Shown here: positions 1-6,379 of the stretch, in pieces | Layout of the letters: every line of letters starts with the position of its first letter | Position numbering within the stretch: position 1 is the first letter of the stretch | Source of the DNA: JAKAGZ01 sp964412105 | Lineage (GTDB): Bacteria > Bacteroidota > Ignavibacteria > Ignavibacteriales > Ignavibacteriaceae | Length of the DNA stretch: 6,428 nucleotides | NCBI GenBank assembly: GCA_964412105.1 | Contig: CAYPNM010000097.1 | Coordinates: 1-6,428, forward strand | Direction of reading: 5' to 3' | Notes under the pieces: model-generated | Database searches by the model: none | What the model saw: the letters and a program-made list of their open reading frames with translations, nothing else | Told to the model about the DNA's origin: nothing | Made by a program: the position numbers and the translations under genes

Positions 1-249
1 GAACAAAATTACCCGAATCCGTTCAATCCGGTCACGATTATTAGATATTATATTCCGCATGTAGCCAAAGTAAAACTTACTATTACAGATGGGCTCGGAA
101 GATTGATAAAAACTTTAGTGAATAAAGAACAAGCCACAGGCGAATATTCAGTTCCTTTTGATGGGAAAAATTTAGCGAGTGGCATTTATTTTTACACATT
201 AAGTACGGATAAATTCGCTCAGACTAAAAAAATGATATTATTAAAATAA
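1..249 (+). CDS. C-terminal fragment of a secreted protein with a type IX secretion (T9SS) sorting domain
   Basis: The reading frame is open from the first base to a TAA stop, giving 82 residues; the start lies outside the window. The visible part is essentially one domain. It opens with EQNYPNPFNPVT, runs through a short beta-rich segment (IIRYYIP, VKLTITDGLGRLIKTLV) and ends with ASGIYFYTL and KKMILLK. This is the hallmark layout of the T9SS type A (Por) C-terminal sorting domain, which directs cargo across the outer membrane and is normally cleaved or anchored there. The domain says how the protein is exported, not what it does, so the function of the missing N-terminal part cannot be inferred. 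The QNYPNPFNP variant is common in Ignavibacteria and related FCB lineages. No gene immediately downstream appears to be co-transcribed with it, as about 270 non-coding bases follow. Confidence 0.9.
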   Translation, partial: EQNYPNPFNPVTIIRYYIPHVAKVKLTITDGLGRLIKTLVNKEQATGEYSVPFDGKNLASGIYFYTLSTDKFAQTKKMILLK

Positions 250-273
250 AAAGATATACAACCTACTATTCAC

Positions 274-334
274 CGTAAAAATCCTTTGGAAAGTGGAATA
301 CCCGCTTAGTACAAGATAATGTGGGCTTTTTACG
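274..334 (+). repeat. Imperfect long-range inverted repeat in the 250-521 intergenic gap, possible weak terminator
   Basis: CGTAAAAA (274-281) is the exact reverse complement of TTTTTACG (327-334). Inside this arm, CC at 283-284 can pair with GG at 324-325. A second short pairing, CCCGC (301-305) with GTGGG (321-325, one G-T wobble), competes with it and is followed directly by a run of five T. The structure lies 25 bases after the stop of the sorting-domain gene, where a terminator would be expected. The loop is long and the arm is mostly A/T, so this could be chance. The rest of 250-521 is AT-rich and shows no gene, RNA or clear promoter. Confidence 0.25.
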
Positions 335-521
335 TTTGCTCTTTCAGTCTTCTCTGTTTATAACATACTTGCCTGCCGATGTATCTTCAGAATAATAATA
401 AAAACTTGTGCATATTAATTCTTCTTTAATTGTCACTCATCATAAAAACCTTGCTAAAATTTATCTTTCTAATTATGTTCATTCTATAATAGAAAAAATT
501 AAACAATTTATCGGGGGCAAA

Positions 522-2426
522 ATGAATAAACTACCAACCATTTGTTCGGTTTGTACTTCTATTTTATTATTTATGTTCAGTATGAACTTGGGGGCGCAAA
601 ATAAAGGGTTATACGTTCCACTAAATATTCAAAAATCAATTGACGCAGGGGTGAGAACCAATAATGGAATGCCCGGTCCCGGGTATTGGCAGAATCATTC
701 GGACTACAAAATTAAGGCTGAATTGCTGCCCGACAGCAGTGCGCTTGTCGGTTCAGAAACAATCGTTTATCATAATGAAAGTCCCGATACACTAAAACAA
801 CTTGTAATAAGGTTATACCAGGACATTCTAAAAAAAGGCGGGGTTTGTGAATTCCCCATTGGAACTGCAGAATTGACCGATGGAACAGATATTAAATTAT
901 TAATAGTAAACGATGATACCCTGAAAGTTGGAAGCAGAAGAGATGGTGCTTTTATTTCCGGCACTAATATGTTTGTAGCACTTAAAAATCCCCTGCCTCC
1001 AAAAACAAATATTAAACTGAAAATAGACTGGCAAATTCACATTCCGAAAATCGTAACAATTAGAATGGGGAATTTTGGCGATAACGATATGTTTATTGCT
1101 TACTGGTATCCGCAAATGAGCGTTTATGATGATATTGACGGATGGGATACAATTAATTATTCCGGGTTTGTTGAATTCTATAATGATTTTTCCAATTTCG
1201 ATTTTGAAATCACTATGCCGGGCAATATGGTTGCTTGGGCTACCGGGGAACTCCAGAATCCTGAAGAGGTTTTTCAGCAATCCGTTATTGATAAAATAAA
1301 TGAAGCAAAGCAATCGGATGAAAAAGTAAATATAATTTCTCCGCAGGATTATAAAGATGGTAGGGTCACGATCGATAATCCAAAAAATACCTGGAAATTC
1401 AAGGCAAATAATGTAGCCGATGTTTCCTTCTGTGTAAGCGACAGTTACGTTTGGGATGCTTCGAGCGTACAGGTTGATAATAACGGCAGAAGAGTTTTAA
1501 CAAATGCAGTTTATGAAGACAGTACGGTTAATTGGGAACACGCTGCAATGTTTGCCAGAACTACAATTGATTATCTTTCACACGAATTACCTGGATATCC
1601 TTATCCCTATCCTCACACTACAAATTTCTGCAATAAAGGACCGGGCGGAGGAATGGAAACTCCGATGATGACAAATGACGGAGCCCCGAAAGAAGATGCA
1701 AGAACTCTTGGTTTGATTTTTCACGAAATAACTCATACTCTCTTCCCGTTCTTTATGGGAACAAATGAAAGAAAATATGCCTGGATGGATGAAGGATGGG
1801 CTTCTTTCTATTTAACTGAAACTGTGGAAAATTATCCTGGTGGAAAAGGATACAAAGCACATGAGGTAAATGGATTCGAAAGTGGCGCTGGGGATGAAAC
1901 CGAATTGCCGATGATAACTCCTTCATTTTCTTACAAAGGAGACTACATCATAGTGGCCTTTTATAATAAACCTGCATCAGCATATTTTGAATTAATGGAA
2001 CTGCTTGGACGCGATACTTTCAAAAAAGCAATGCTTGAGTATATGAACAGATGGAACGGAAAACACCCTATCCCTTATGATTTCTTCAATACGATCAACG
2101 ATGCAGCCGGAGAAGATTTATCCTGGTTCTGGAAACCGTGGTGGTTTGATTACGGCTATCCTGATCTCGCTCTGAAAAATGTAAAACAAAATGGGGATAA
2201 CATAACTGCAGAAGTGGAAAAACTCGGTGTTATACCTACGAGAGTTGAATTGAAATTTGTCTTTGATGACGGAACTAATAAAATAGTTAAAAGATCTGCA
2301 CGTGAGTGGAAAGATAAAAATTCATTAATGGTTGAATTGAAATCTGATAAAAAATTAAAAGAAGTTCAGCTCGGAACACCTGAGATTCCGGACACAAAAC
2401 GGGATAATAATTCCGTAACATTATAA
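522..2426 (+). CDS. Secreted M1-family zinc metallopeptidase (aminopeptidase-like)
   Basis: The product is 634 residues. ATG 522 is preferred over the in-frame GTG at 408 because it begins a clean signal peptide (MNK, hydrophobic core at residues 12-23, likely cleavage after LGA at residue 25) and follows a G-rich stretch at 513-517. The 38 extra residues from 408 would bury that signal. The catalytic core shows the gluzincin pattern HEITH (residues 401-405), then exactly 18 residues, then Glu424 in DEGWASF. His401, His405 and Glu424 should bind zinc, and Glu402 should be the base. GGMET (376-380) takes the place of the usual GxMEN exopeptidase motif, and Tyr481 in FYNKP is the likely catalytic tyrosine. 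A beta-rich N-terminal region (about 45-250) precedes the core. After WFW (535-537) and YGYP (544-547) there is only a short C-terminal beta region, without the long helical domain of larger M1 enzymes. There is no lipobox and no T9SS sorting domain, so periplasmic location is likely. It probably removes N-terminal residues from peptides; substrate unknown. Confidence 0.88.
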   Translation: MNKLPTICSVCTSILLFMFSMNLGAQNKGLYVPLNIQKSIDAGVRTNNGMPGPGYWQNHSDYKIKAELLPDSSALVGSETIVYHNESPDTLKQLVIRLYQDILKKGGVCEFPIGTAELTDGTDIKLLIVNDDTLKVGSRRDGAFISGTNMFVALKNPLPPKTNIKLKIDWQIHIPKIVTIRMGNFGDNDMFIAYWYPQMSVYDDIDGWDTINYSGFVEFYNDFSNFDFEITMPGNMVAWATGELQNPEEVFQQSVIDKINEAKQSDEKVNIISPQDYKDGRVTIDNPKNTWKFKANNVADVSFCVSDSYVWDASSVQVDNNGRRVLTNAVYEDSTVNWEHAAMFARTTIDYLSHELPGYPYPYPHTTNFCNKGPGGGMETPMMTNDGAPKEDARTLGLIFHEITHTLFPFFMGTNERKYAWMDEGWASFYLTETVENYPGGKGYKAHEVNGFESGAGDETELPMITPSFSYKGDYIIVAFYNKPASAYFELMELLGRDTFKKAMLEYMNRWNGKHPIPYDFFNTINDAAGEDLSWFWKPWWFDYGYPDLALKNVKQNGDNITAEVEKLGVIPTRVELKFVFDDGTNKIVKRSAREWKDKNSLMVELKSDKKLKEVQLGTPEIPDTKRDNNSVTL

Positions 2427-2431
2427 ATTAA

Positions 2432-2464
2432 AAAACCCCGGTCATTAACCGGGGTTTTAATTTT
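2432..2464 (+). terminator. Intrinsic terminator of the M1 peptidase gene
   Basis: Eleven bases (2432-2442, AAAACCCCGGT) pair perfectly with 2448-2458 (ACCGGGGTTTT) around a five-base loop. TTTT, AA and TTTT follow. The structure begins five bases after the peptidase stop codon. The A-run on the 5' side means it could also terminate transcription in the opposite direction. It separates the peptidase from the downstream membrane-protein gene, which therefore needs its own promoter. Confidence 0.92.
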
Positions 2465-2541
2465 GTACCAAAATGTGGGTCTCAATTTTTTACAATTATT
2501 ATAATTTACTCCTTCGATAGTTCAATATTAGCCATAACTAT

Positions 2542-2558
2542 ATCTGTAATAAACAGAT
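2542..2558. repeat. Short perfect inverted repeat just upstream of the membrane-protein gene
   Basis: ATCTGT (2542-2547) and ACAGAT (2553-2558) form a perfect 6-bp inverted repeat around AATAA, ending 21 bases before the ATG at 2580. It could be an operator or a small leader hairpin. In this AT-rich gap it may also be chance. I could not place a convincing promoter next to it: a TATAAT at 2500-2505 has no matching upstream element at proper spacing. Confidence 0.3.
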
Positions 2559-2579
2559 TAGTTTTAGACATTTTTTAAA

Positions 2580-3029
2580 ATGTTTGAATCAAAACATAGT
2601 ATTGATCTTCTTGGCTCAATAATAGCCAACGTTAATAATATTCTTCTAATCGGTATATTTTTAGCAAGGATTTACAAATATTCTAAAATCGAAAACTGGC
2701 TTGGAATTATATTTATTCTAAGCATTATTCCATTAACTCTGATGCTACTGGAGTCATTTGCTTTTAGTAGAGAAGGCTTGTACTATGTGCAGTTAATATT
2801 GATGATGAGCTTTATAGTTCTGGAGCTTATATTGGACTATCTATTGAAAATAGATTTTCGTCAAAACCGGTCAGTCTTGATTCCTTACGTAACATTATTC
2901 TATGCTTCATTTGGAGGTATGATTGGTATCGCGAGTCATAGCGGAAAACAATGGACAATAATTACAGTAATAACTTTTTTACTGATGGCAGCCGCAAGTT
3001 TGATAATGCATTTCAAAACAGATAGCTAA
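2580..3029 (+). CDS. Small integral membrane protein of unknown function, about five transmembrane segments
   Basis: I do not recognise a family. The 149-residue product is strongly hydrophobic, with likely membrane segments at about residues 10-30, 40-60, 67-90, 98-118 and 124-144. Charged turns separate them, for example around YKYSKIE (33-38), FSREG (62-66) and DFRQNR (92-97). There is no N-terminal signal peptide beyond the first membrane segment, no cysteine, and no recognisable catalytic or metal-binding motif. The tail HFKTDS is short and polar. ATG 2580 is the first start in frame and leaves a full first membrane segment; no Shine-Dalgarno sequence precedes it, as is common in Bacteroidota. 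The gene stands alone between the peptidase terminator and the convergent katG. The continuous reading frame and the alternation of hydrophobic and charged stretches support a real gene, but with no homology evidence the function stays open. Confidence 0.72.
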   Translation: MFESKHSIDLLGSIIANVNNILLIGIFLARIYKYSKIENWLGIIFILSIIPLTLMLLESFAFSREGLYYVQLILMMSFIVLELILDYLLKIDFRQNRSVLIPYVTLFYASFGGMIGIASHSGKQWTIITVITFLLMAAASLIMHFKTDS

Positions 3030-3045
3030 CAATGAGGTGTGAATT

Positions 3046-3076
3046 AAAAAAGGTGATCCGTTGCCGAACCACCTTT
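3046..3076 (-). terminator. Intrinsic terminator of katG
   Basis: On the minus strand AAAGGTG (3076-3070) pairs with CACCTTT (3055-3049) around a 14-base loop, and the 3' arm runs into six consecutive T (3051-3046). It lies 45-75 bases past the katG stop, in the gap between the convergent ends of katG and the membrane-protein gene. On the plus strand the same hairpin is followed only by TTTAAAC, so it is better suited to terminate katG than the membrane-protein gene. A second small inverted repeat (CCATT 3098-3102, AATGG 3108-3112) lies between it and the katG stop. Confidence 0.65.
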
Positions 3077-3120
3077 AAACAATAATTAACTTTATAACCA
3101 TTTCTTCAATGGCTTTGTGA

Positions 3121-5322
3121 TCACTTAAGGTCAAACCTGTCAAGATTCATTACCTTGTCCCATGCAGAAACAAAGTCATTCACGAACTTTTCTTTGGAAT
3201 CTTTGCACGCATAGACTTCAGCAAGCGCACGAAGTTCTGAATTCGAACCAAAGATCAGATCCACTCGTGTGCCGGTCCACTTTACTGCTCCTGTCTTGCG
3301 GTCACGTCCTTCAAATTGTTCGCCGGATTCTGAAGTAGCCTTCCACTCGGTATTCGGATCGAGCAGGTTTATAAAGAAATCGTTGGTAAGCGATTCTTTC
3401 TTCTTGGTAAATACACCATGTTTGGATCCATCGTAATTTGTGCCGAGTATACGCATACCGCCTAACAGAACTGCCATCTCCGGTGTCGTTAGTGTTAATA
3501 GTTGTGCACGGTCGATCAGCATTTCTTCTGCCGATGCAGTATAACCCGTTTTGCTCTTCCTATAGTTGCGGAAACCGTCTGCCGCTGGCTCGAGCACGCC
3601 GAATGAATCTACATCGGTTTGCTCCTGCAATGCATCTCCCCGTCCTGGTTTGAAAGGCACTTTTACATCGAAACCTGCTTTCTTCGCAGCCTTCTCAACC
3701 GCTGCGCATCCACCCAGAACTATCAGGTCAGCTAGCGAAACTTGTTTACTTCTATTGTTGAAATCTTTCTGTATTTTCTTAAGAGTTTTCAGCACTTTCG
3801 CTAATTGTGCAGGATTGTTGACTTCCCAATCCTTTTGTGGCTCCAACTGAATTCGAGCACCGTTCGCACCCCCGCGTTTATCTGAACCGCGGAAAGTTGA
3901 TGCCGATGCCCATGCTGTAGATACCAGTTGAGACACACTCAGACGTGAATTAAGTATTTTCTTCTTCAGTGCTGCGATATCTTTTTGTTTAATTTTGCTT
4001 TTCGTTCCCTTAATTGGATCCTGCCAGATTAGATCTTCTTTCGGCACTTCTTTACCAAGGTAACGCGCTTTCGGCCCCATATCACGATGTGTAAGCTTAA
4101 ACCACGCACGTGCGAAAGCATCTGCAAGTTCTTCAGGATTCTCATAAAAATGCCTTGAAATTTTTTCATAAGCCGGATCGTACCGCAGTGATAGATCGGT
4201 AGTAAGCATAGTCGGCAAATGTTTCTTTGAAGGATCGGCAGCATCAGGAATTGTATTGGCTGCATTCTTTGCGACCCACTGTTTCGCACCCGCCGGGCTG
4301 CTTGTTAATTCCCATTCGTATCCGAAAAGATTTTCGAAAAAGTTATTGCTCCACTTTGTTGGTGTTTCTGTCCACGTAACTTCCGGCCCGCCGCCGATTG
4401 TGTCGCCGCCTTTCCCCGAACCAAAACTGCTTTTCCAGCCGAGCCCCTGCTCTTCAATGCCTGCAGCCGCAGGTTCCGGACCCACGTATTTGTCAGGAAC
4501 TGCTGCGCCGTGGGCTTTGCCGAATGTGTGACCGCCTGCAATTAATGCTACCGTCTCATAGTCATTCATTGCCATGCGGCCGAATGTCTCGCGAATGTCA
4601 CGGGCTGCTGCAACTGGATCAGGATTTCCGTTTGGACCTTCAGGATTCACATAAATCAATCCCATCTGAACTGCAGCAAGTGGATTTTCAAGTTCCCTAT
4701 CACCTGCATAACGTTTATCTTCAAGCCACTCTCCTTCCGAACCCCAATATATATCTTGCGGTGATTCCCAGATATCTTCACGTCCGCCGCCGAAACCGAA
4801 TGTCTTGAAGCCCATTGATTCAAGAGCACAGTTGCCTGCCAGAATTATCAGGTCAGCCCACGAAATCTTCTTTCCGTATTTTTGTTTTACTGGCCATAAC
4901 AACCTGCGTGCCTTATCTAAGTTAACATTGTCAGGCCAGCTGTTAAGTGGTTCAAAACGTTGAGCGCCGGTGCCGCCGCCGCCGCGACCGTCCGAGATAC
5001 GATAAGTGCCTGCGCTGTGCCATGCCATACGAATAAATAAAGGACCGTAATGGCCAAAATCTGCCGGCCACCAATCCTGGGAATCGGTCATTAGTTTGTT
5101 AAGATCTCTCTTAACAGCCTTTAGATCGAGTTTCTTAAATTCCTTCGCGTAGTTGAATTTATTCCCCATCGGATTGGATTTTGAAGAGTTCTGACGAAGT
5201 ATATTCAAATTTAATTTGTTCGGCCACCAGTCTCGGTTTGTTGTACCGCCGCCTCCGGCGTGCTTTAGTGCCCCCGTTGTAAATGGACACCCGCTGTCAT
5301 TGTTATTATTACCATTTCCCAT
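3121..5322 (-). CDS. katG: Catalase-peroxidase KatG
   Basis: This bifunctional haem enzyme breaks down hydrogen peroxide by catalase and peroxidase reactions. The 733-residue product is full length for the family and has no signal peptide, so it should be cytosolic. The N-terminal, haem-binding half carries the distal triad Arg98-Trp101-His102 in RMAWHSAGTYR and SWPDN with Asp131. Tyr224 (GLIYVNPEG) and Met250 (GRMAMND) would form the Met-Tyr-Trp crosslink with Trp101 that catalase activity needs. The proximal haem ligand is His265 in GGHTFGKAHG. The C-terminal half (about 455-733) is the family's degenerate duplication: STAWASASTFR at 468-478 mirrors the distal motif but has Ala where His should be. 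ATG 5322 is supported by an AAGAGGG ribosome-binding site and by the family-typical N-terminus CPF...NRDWWPN. Its base composition looks richer in G+C than both flanking genes. It is transcribed divergently from oxyR. Confidence 0.98.
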   Translation of the reverse strand: MGNGNNNNDSGCPFTTGALKHAGGGGTTNRDWWPNKLNLNILRQNSSKSNPMGNKFNYAKEFKKLDLKAVKRDLNKLMTDSQDWWPADFGHYGPLFIRMAWHSAGTYRISDGRGGGGTGAQRFEPLNSWPDNVNLDKARRLLWPVKQKYGKKISWADLIILAGNCALESMGFKTFGFGGGREDIWESPQDIYWGSEGEWLEDKRYAGDRELENPLAAVQMGLIYVNPEGPNGNPDPVAAARDIRETFGRMAMNDYETVALIAGGHTFGKAHGAAVPDKYVGPEPAAAGIEEQGLGWKSSFGSGKGGDTIGGGPEVTWTETPTKWSNNFFENLFGYEWELTSSPAGAKQWVAKNAANTIPDAADPSKKHLPTMLTTDLSLRYDPAYEKISRHFYENPEELADAFARAWFKLTHRDMGPKARYLGKEVPKEDLIWQDPIKGTKSKIKQKDIAALKKKILNSRLSVSQLVSTAWASASTFRGSDKRGGANGARIQLEPQKDWEVNNPAQLAKVLKTLKKIQKDFNNRSKQVSLADLIVLGGCAAVEKAAKKAGFDVKVPFKPGRGDALQEQTDVDSFGVLEPAADGFRNYRKSKTGYTASAEEMLIDRAQLLTLTTPEMAVLLGGMRILGTNYDGSKHGVFTKKKESLTNDFFINLLDPNTEWKATSESGEQFEGRDRKTGAVKWTGTRVDLIFGSNSELRALAEVYACKDSKEKFVNDFVSAWDKVMNLDRFDLK

Positions 5323-5329
5323 TTTTATA

Positions 5330-5336
5330 CCCTCTT
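5330..5336 (-). promoter_or_regulatory. Ribosome-binding site of katG
   Basis: The minus strand reads AAGAGGG seven bases before the katG ATG at 5322. It stands out because oxyR and the membrane-protein gene lack a Shine-Dalgarno sequence, and it supports 5322 as the start. Confidence 0.6.
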
Positions 5337-5367
5337 ATTGTTAAATAATCCGCACATAAATCTTTTG

Positions 5368-5397
5368 TTGTTATAAATGTATTATTTATTTTATAAT
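5368..5397 (+). promoter_or_regulatory. Candidate oxyR promoter
   Basis: TTGTTA (5368-5373) and TATAAT (5392-5397) are separated by 18 bases, resembling a general -35/-10 pair. The predicted start near 5404 gives a leader of about 40 bases. It would face the katG promoter, and the OxyR half-sites would lie at and just after the transcription start, suiting autorepression. The region is so rich in A and T that alternative -10-like hexamers exist (5417-5422, 5438-5443). Confidence 0.3.
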
Positions 5398-5405
5398 CAA
5401 TCAAA
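5374..5405 (-). promoter_or_regulatory. Candidate katG promoter of Bacteroidota type
   Basis: On the minus strand TTTG (5405-5402) is followed after 20 bases by TACATTTA (5381-5374). This matches the Bacteroidota primary-sigma pattern of TTTG near -33 and TAnnTTTG near -7, apart from the final G. Transcription would start near 5367, leaving a leader of about 45 bases. The upstream element lies within the candidate OxyR-binding region, which fits activation by OxyR bound next to or over it. The prediction comes from pattern matching in AT-rich DNA. Confidence 0.45.
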
Positions 5406-5440
5406 TTGATGTTTTCTATAATCTTATAAATAATATCTAT
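5396..5440. promoter_or_regulatory. Candidate OxyR-binding region between katG and oxyR
   Basis: Two overlapping signals are visible. ATCAA (5396-5400) and TTGAT (5406-5410) form a 15-bp palindrome containing the T-N11-A core typical of LysR-family sites. From 5405 the sequence also reads ATTG, 7 bases, CTAT (5416-5419), 6 bases, ATAA (5426-5429), 7 bases, CTAT (5437-5440). The E. coli OxyR consensus is ATAG-N7-CTAT-N7-ATAG-N7-CTAT, so two half-sites are exact, two have one mismatch, and the middle spacer is one base short. The region lies directly upstream of and over the candidate katG -33 element and ends three bases before the oxyR ATG, which fits activation of katG and self-control of oxyR. 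Confidence 0.5.
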
Positions 5441-5443
5441 AAT

Positions 5444-6379
5444 ATGAATTTGCAGCAGCTGGAATATTTAATAGCGGTTGATTCTCACCGTCATTTTGTA
5501 AAAGCTGCAGAATCATGCTGTGTCTCACAACCCACTTTAAGTATGATGATCCAGAAACTTGAAGAAGAATTGGGTATAAAAATATTCGATAGGAGTAAGC
5601 AGCCTATAATACCAACCGAAGCGGGCAAAGAAATTATTCAGCAGGCAAAAATAATCTTAAAGGAAGCCGGCACACTAAAAGAAATTGCCCATTCATTAAA
5701 AGGAGAGCTAAAGGGAGAGCTTAGAATCGGGATTATACCTACTGTTGCTCCTTTCCTCTTGCCGATCTTCTTAAAGCAATTCCTCAAGAAATACCCGGAA
5801 ATTAAAGTAAAGATATGGGAGTTTACTACCGAGTATATAATCGAAAAACTTGAGAAAAATATACTCGATGTCGGAATTCTTGCAACACCTCTTAATAATT
5901 CTTCAATATTGGAACAGTCATTATACAAAGAGGAATTTTTTGTTTATGCTTCAAAAAACGAAACCGTTCTGGACAAAAAATACCTGCTCACAGAAGATAT
6001 TAATCTTGATCACTTGTGGCTCCTCGAAGAAGGTCATTGCCTCCGTTCACAGATTGTTAACCTGTGTGAACTGAAAAAGAAAGAAGTTACTAACAGCAAC
6101 CTGGAATACGAAGCAGGTAGCATTGATTCCCTGATTAAAATGGTCGATCAATATGAAGGGATAACGATTCTTCCGGAATTAGCTGTCCAGCATTTAAGTG
6201 TAAAGCAGAAAAATAATATCAGGGAATTCAAGCCGCCTGTACCTGTTCGTGAAATCAGCCTGGTTACTTATCGGCATTTCGTAAAAACTAGAATGCTTGA
6301 TACTTTAAGACAGGAAATCACAGACAGAGTTAAGGAACATTTATCACATAAGAAAAAACAGAAAGTAATTGAGATATAA
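5444..6379 (+). CDS. oxyR: Hydrogen-peroxide-sensing LysR-type regulator OxyR
   Basis: The 311-residue product is a full-length LysR-type regulator. Residues 1-60 form the winged helix-turn-helix domain (recognition region AAESCCVSQPTLS at 21-33), a linker helix follows to about residue 88, and the sensory domain covers about 90-300. OxyR rather than a generic LysR protein is indicated by GHCLRSQIVNLC: Cys199 and Cys208 are the redox pair that forms a disulfide with peroxide, at the same numbers as in E. coli. His198, Arg201 and the peroxide-pocket Thr100 (IPTVAPFLLP) are also kept, as is the GITILPELAV stretch at 239-248. There are only four cysteines: the redox pair, Cys25 (shared with E. 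coli) and an extra Cys26. ATG 5444 begins the standard MNLQQLEYL N-terminus; there is no Shine-Dalgarno sequence. It probably activates the divergent katG when oxidised and may control its own gene. The tail SHKKKQK is basic. Confidence 0.96.
   Translation: MNLQQLEYLIAVDSHRHFVKAAESCCVSQPTLSMMIQKLEEELGIKIFDRSKQPIIPTEAGKEIIQQAKIILKEAGTLKEIAHSLKGELKGELRIGIIPTVAPFLLPIFLKQFLKKYPEIKVKIWEFTTEYIIEKLEKNILDVGILATPLNNSSILEQSLYKEEFFVYASKNETVLDKKYLLTEDINLDHLWLLEEGHCLRSQIVNLCELKKKEVTNSNLEYEAGSIDSLIKMVDQYEGITILPELAVQHLSVKQKNNIREFKPPVPVREISLVTYRHFVKTRMLDTLRQEITDRVKEHLSHKKKQKVIEI

Noticed and set aside
301..331. CCCGC / GTGGG hairpin followed by TTTTT as a stand-alone terminator
   Set aside because: The stem has only five pairs including a G-T wobble and a 15-base loop, too weak to call separately; it is mentioned under the larger inverted repeat.
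462..490. Promoter for the M1 peptidase (TATCTTTC at 462-469 or TATAAT at 485-490)
   Set aside because: No TTG or TTTG element lies at a suitable distance upstream of either, so no promoter could be supported.
770..1313. Minus-strand open frames at 770-964 and 900-1313
   Set aside because: They are antisense to the M1 peptidase coding region, with no own start signals and no recognisable protein features.
3438..4808. Plus-strand open frames (3438-3653, 3566-3850, 4256-4531, 4398-4808) and minus-strand frames (4029-4289, 4305-4541) inside katG
   Set aside because: They lie wholly inside the well-supported katG reading frame and their translations show no domain-like pattern; they are by-products of its G+C-rich codons.
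5638..6074. Open frames at 5638-5928 (minus) and 5850-6074 (plus)
   Set aside because: Both overlap the oxyR coding region, which is certain from its conserved motifs.
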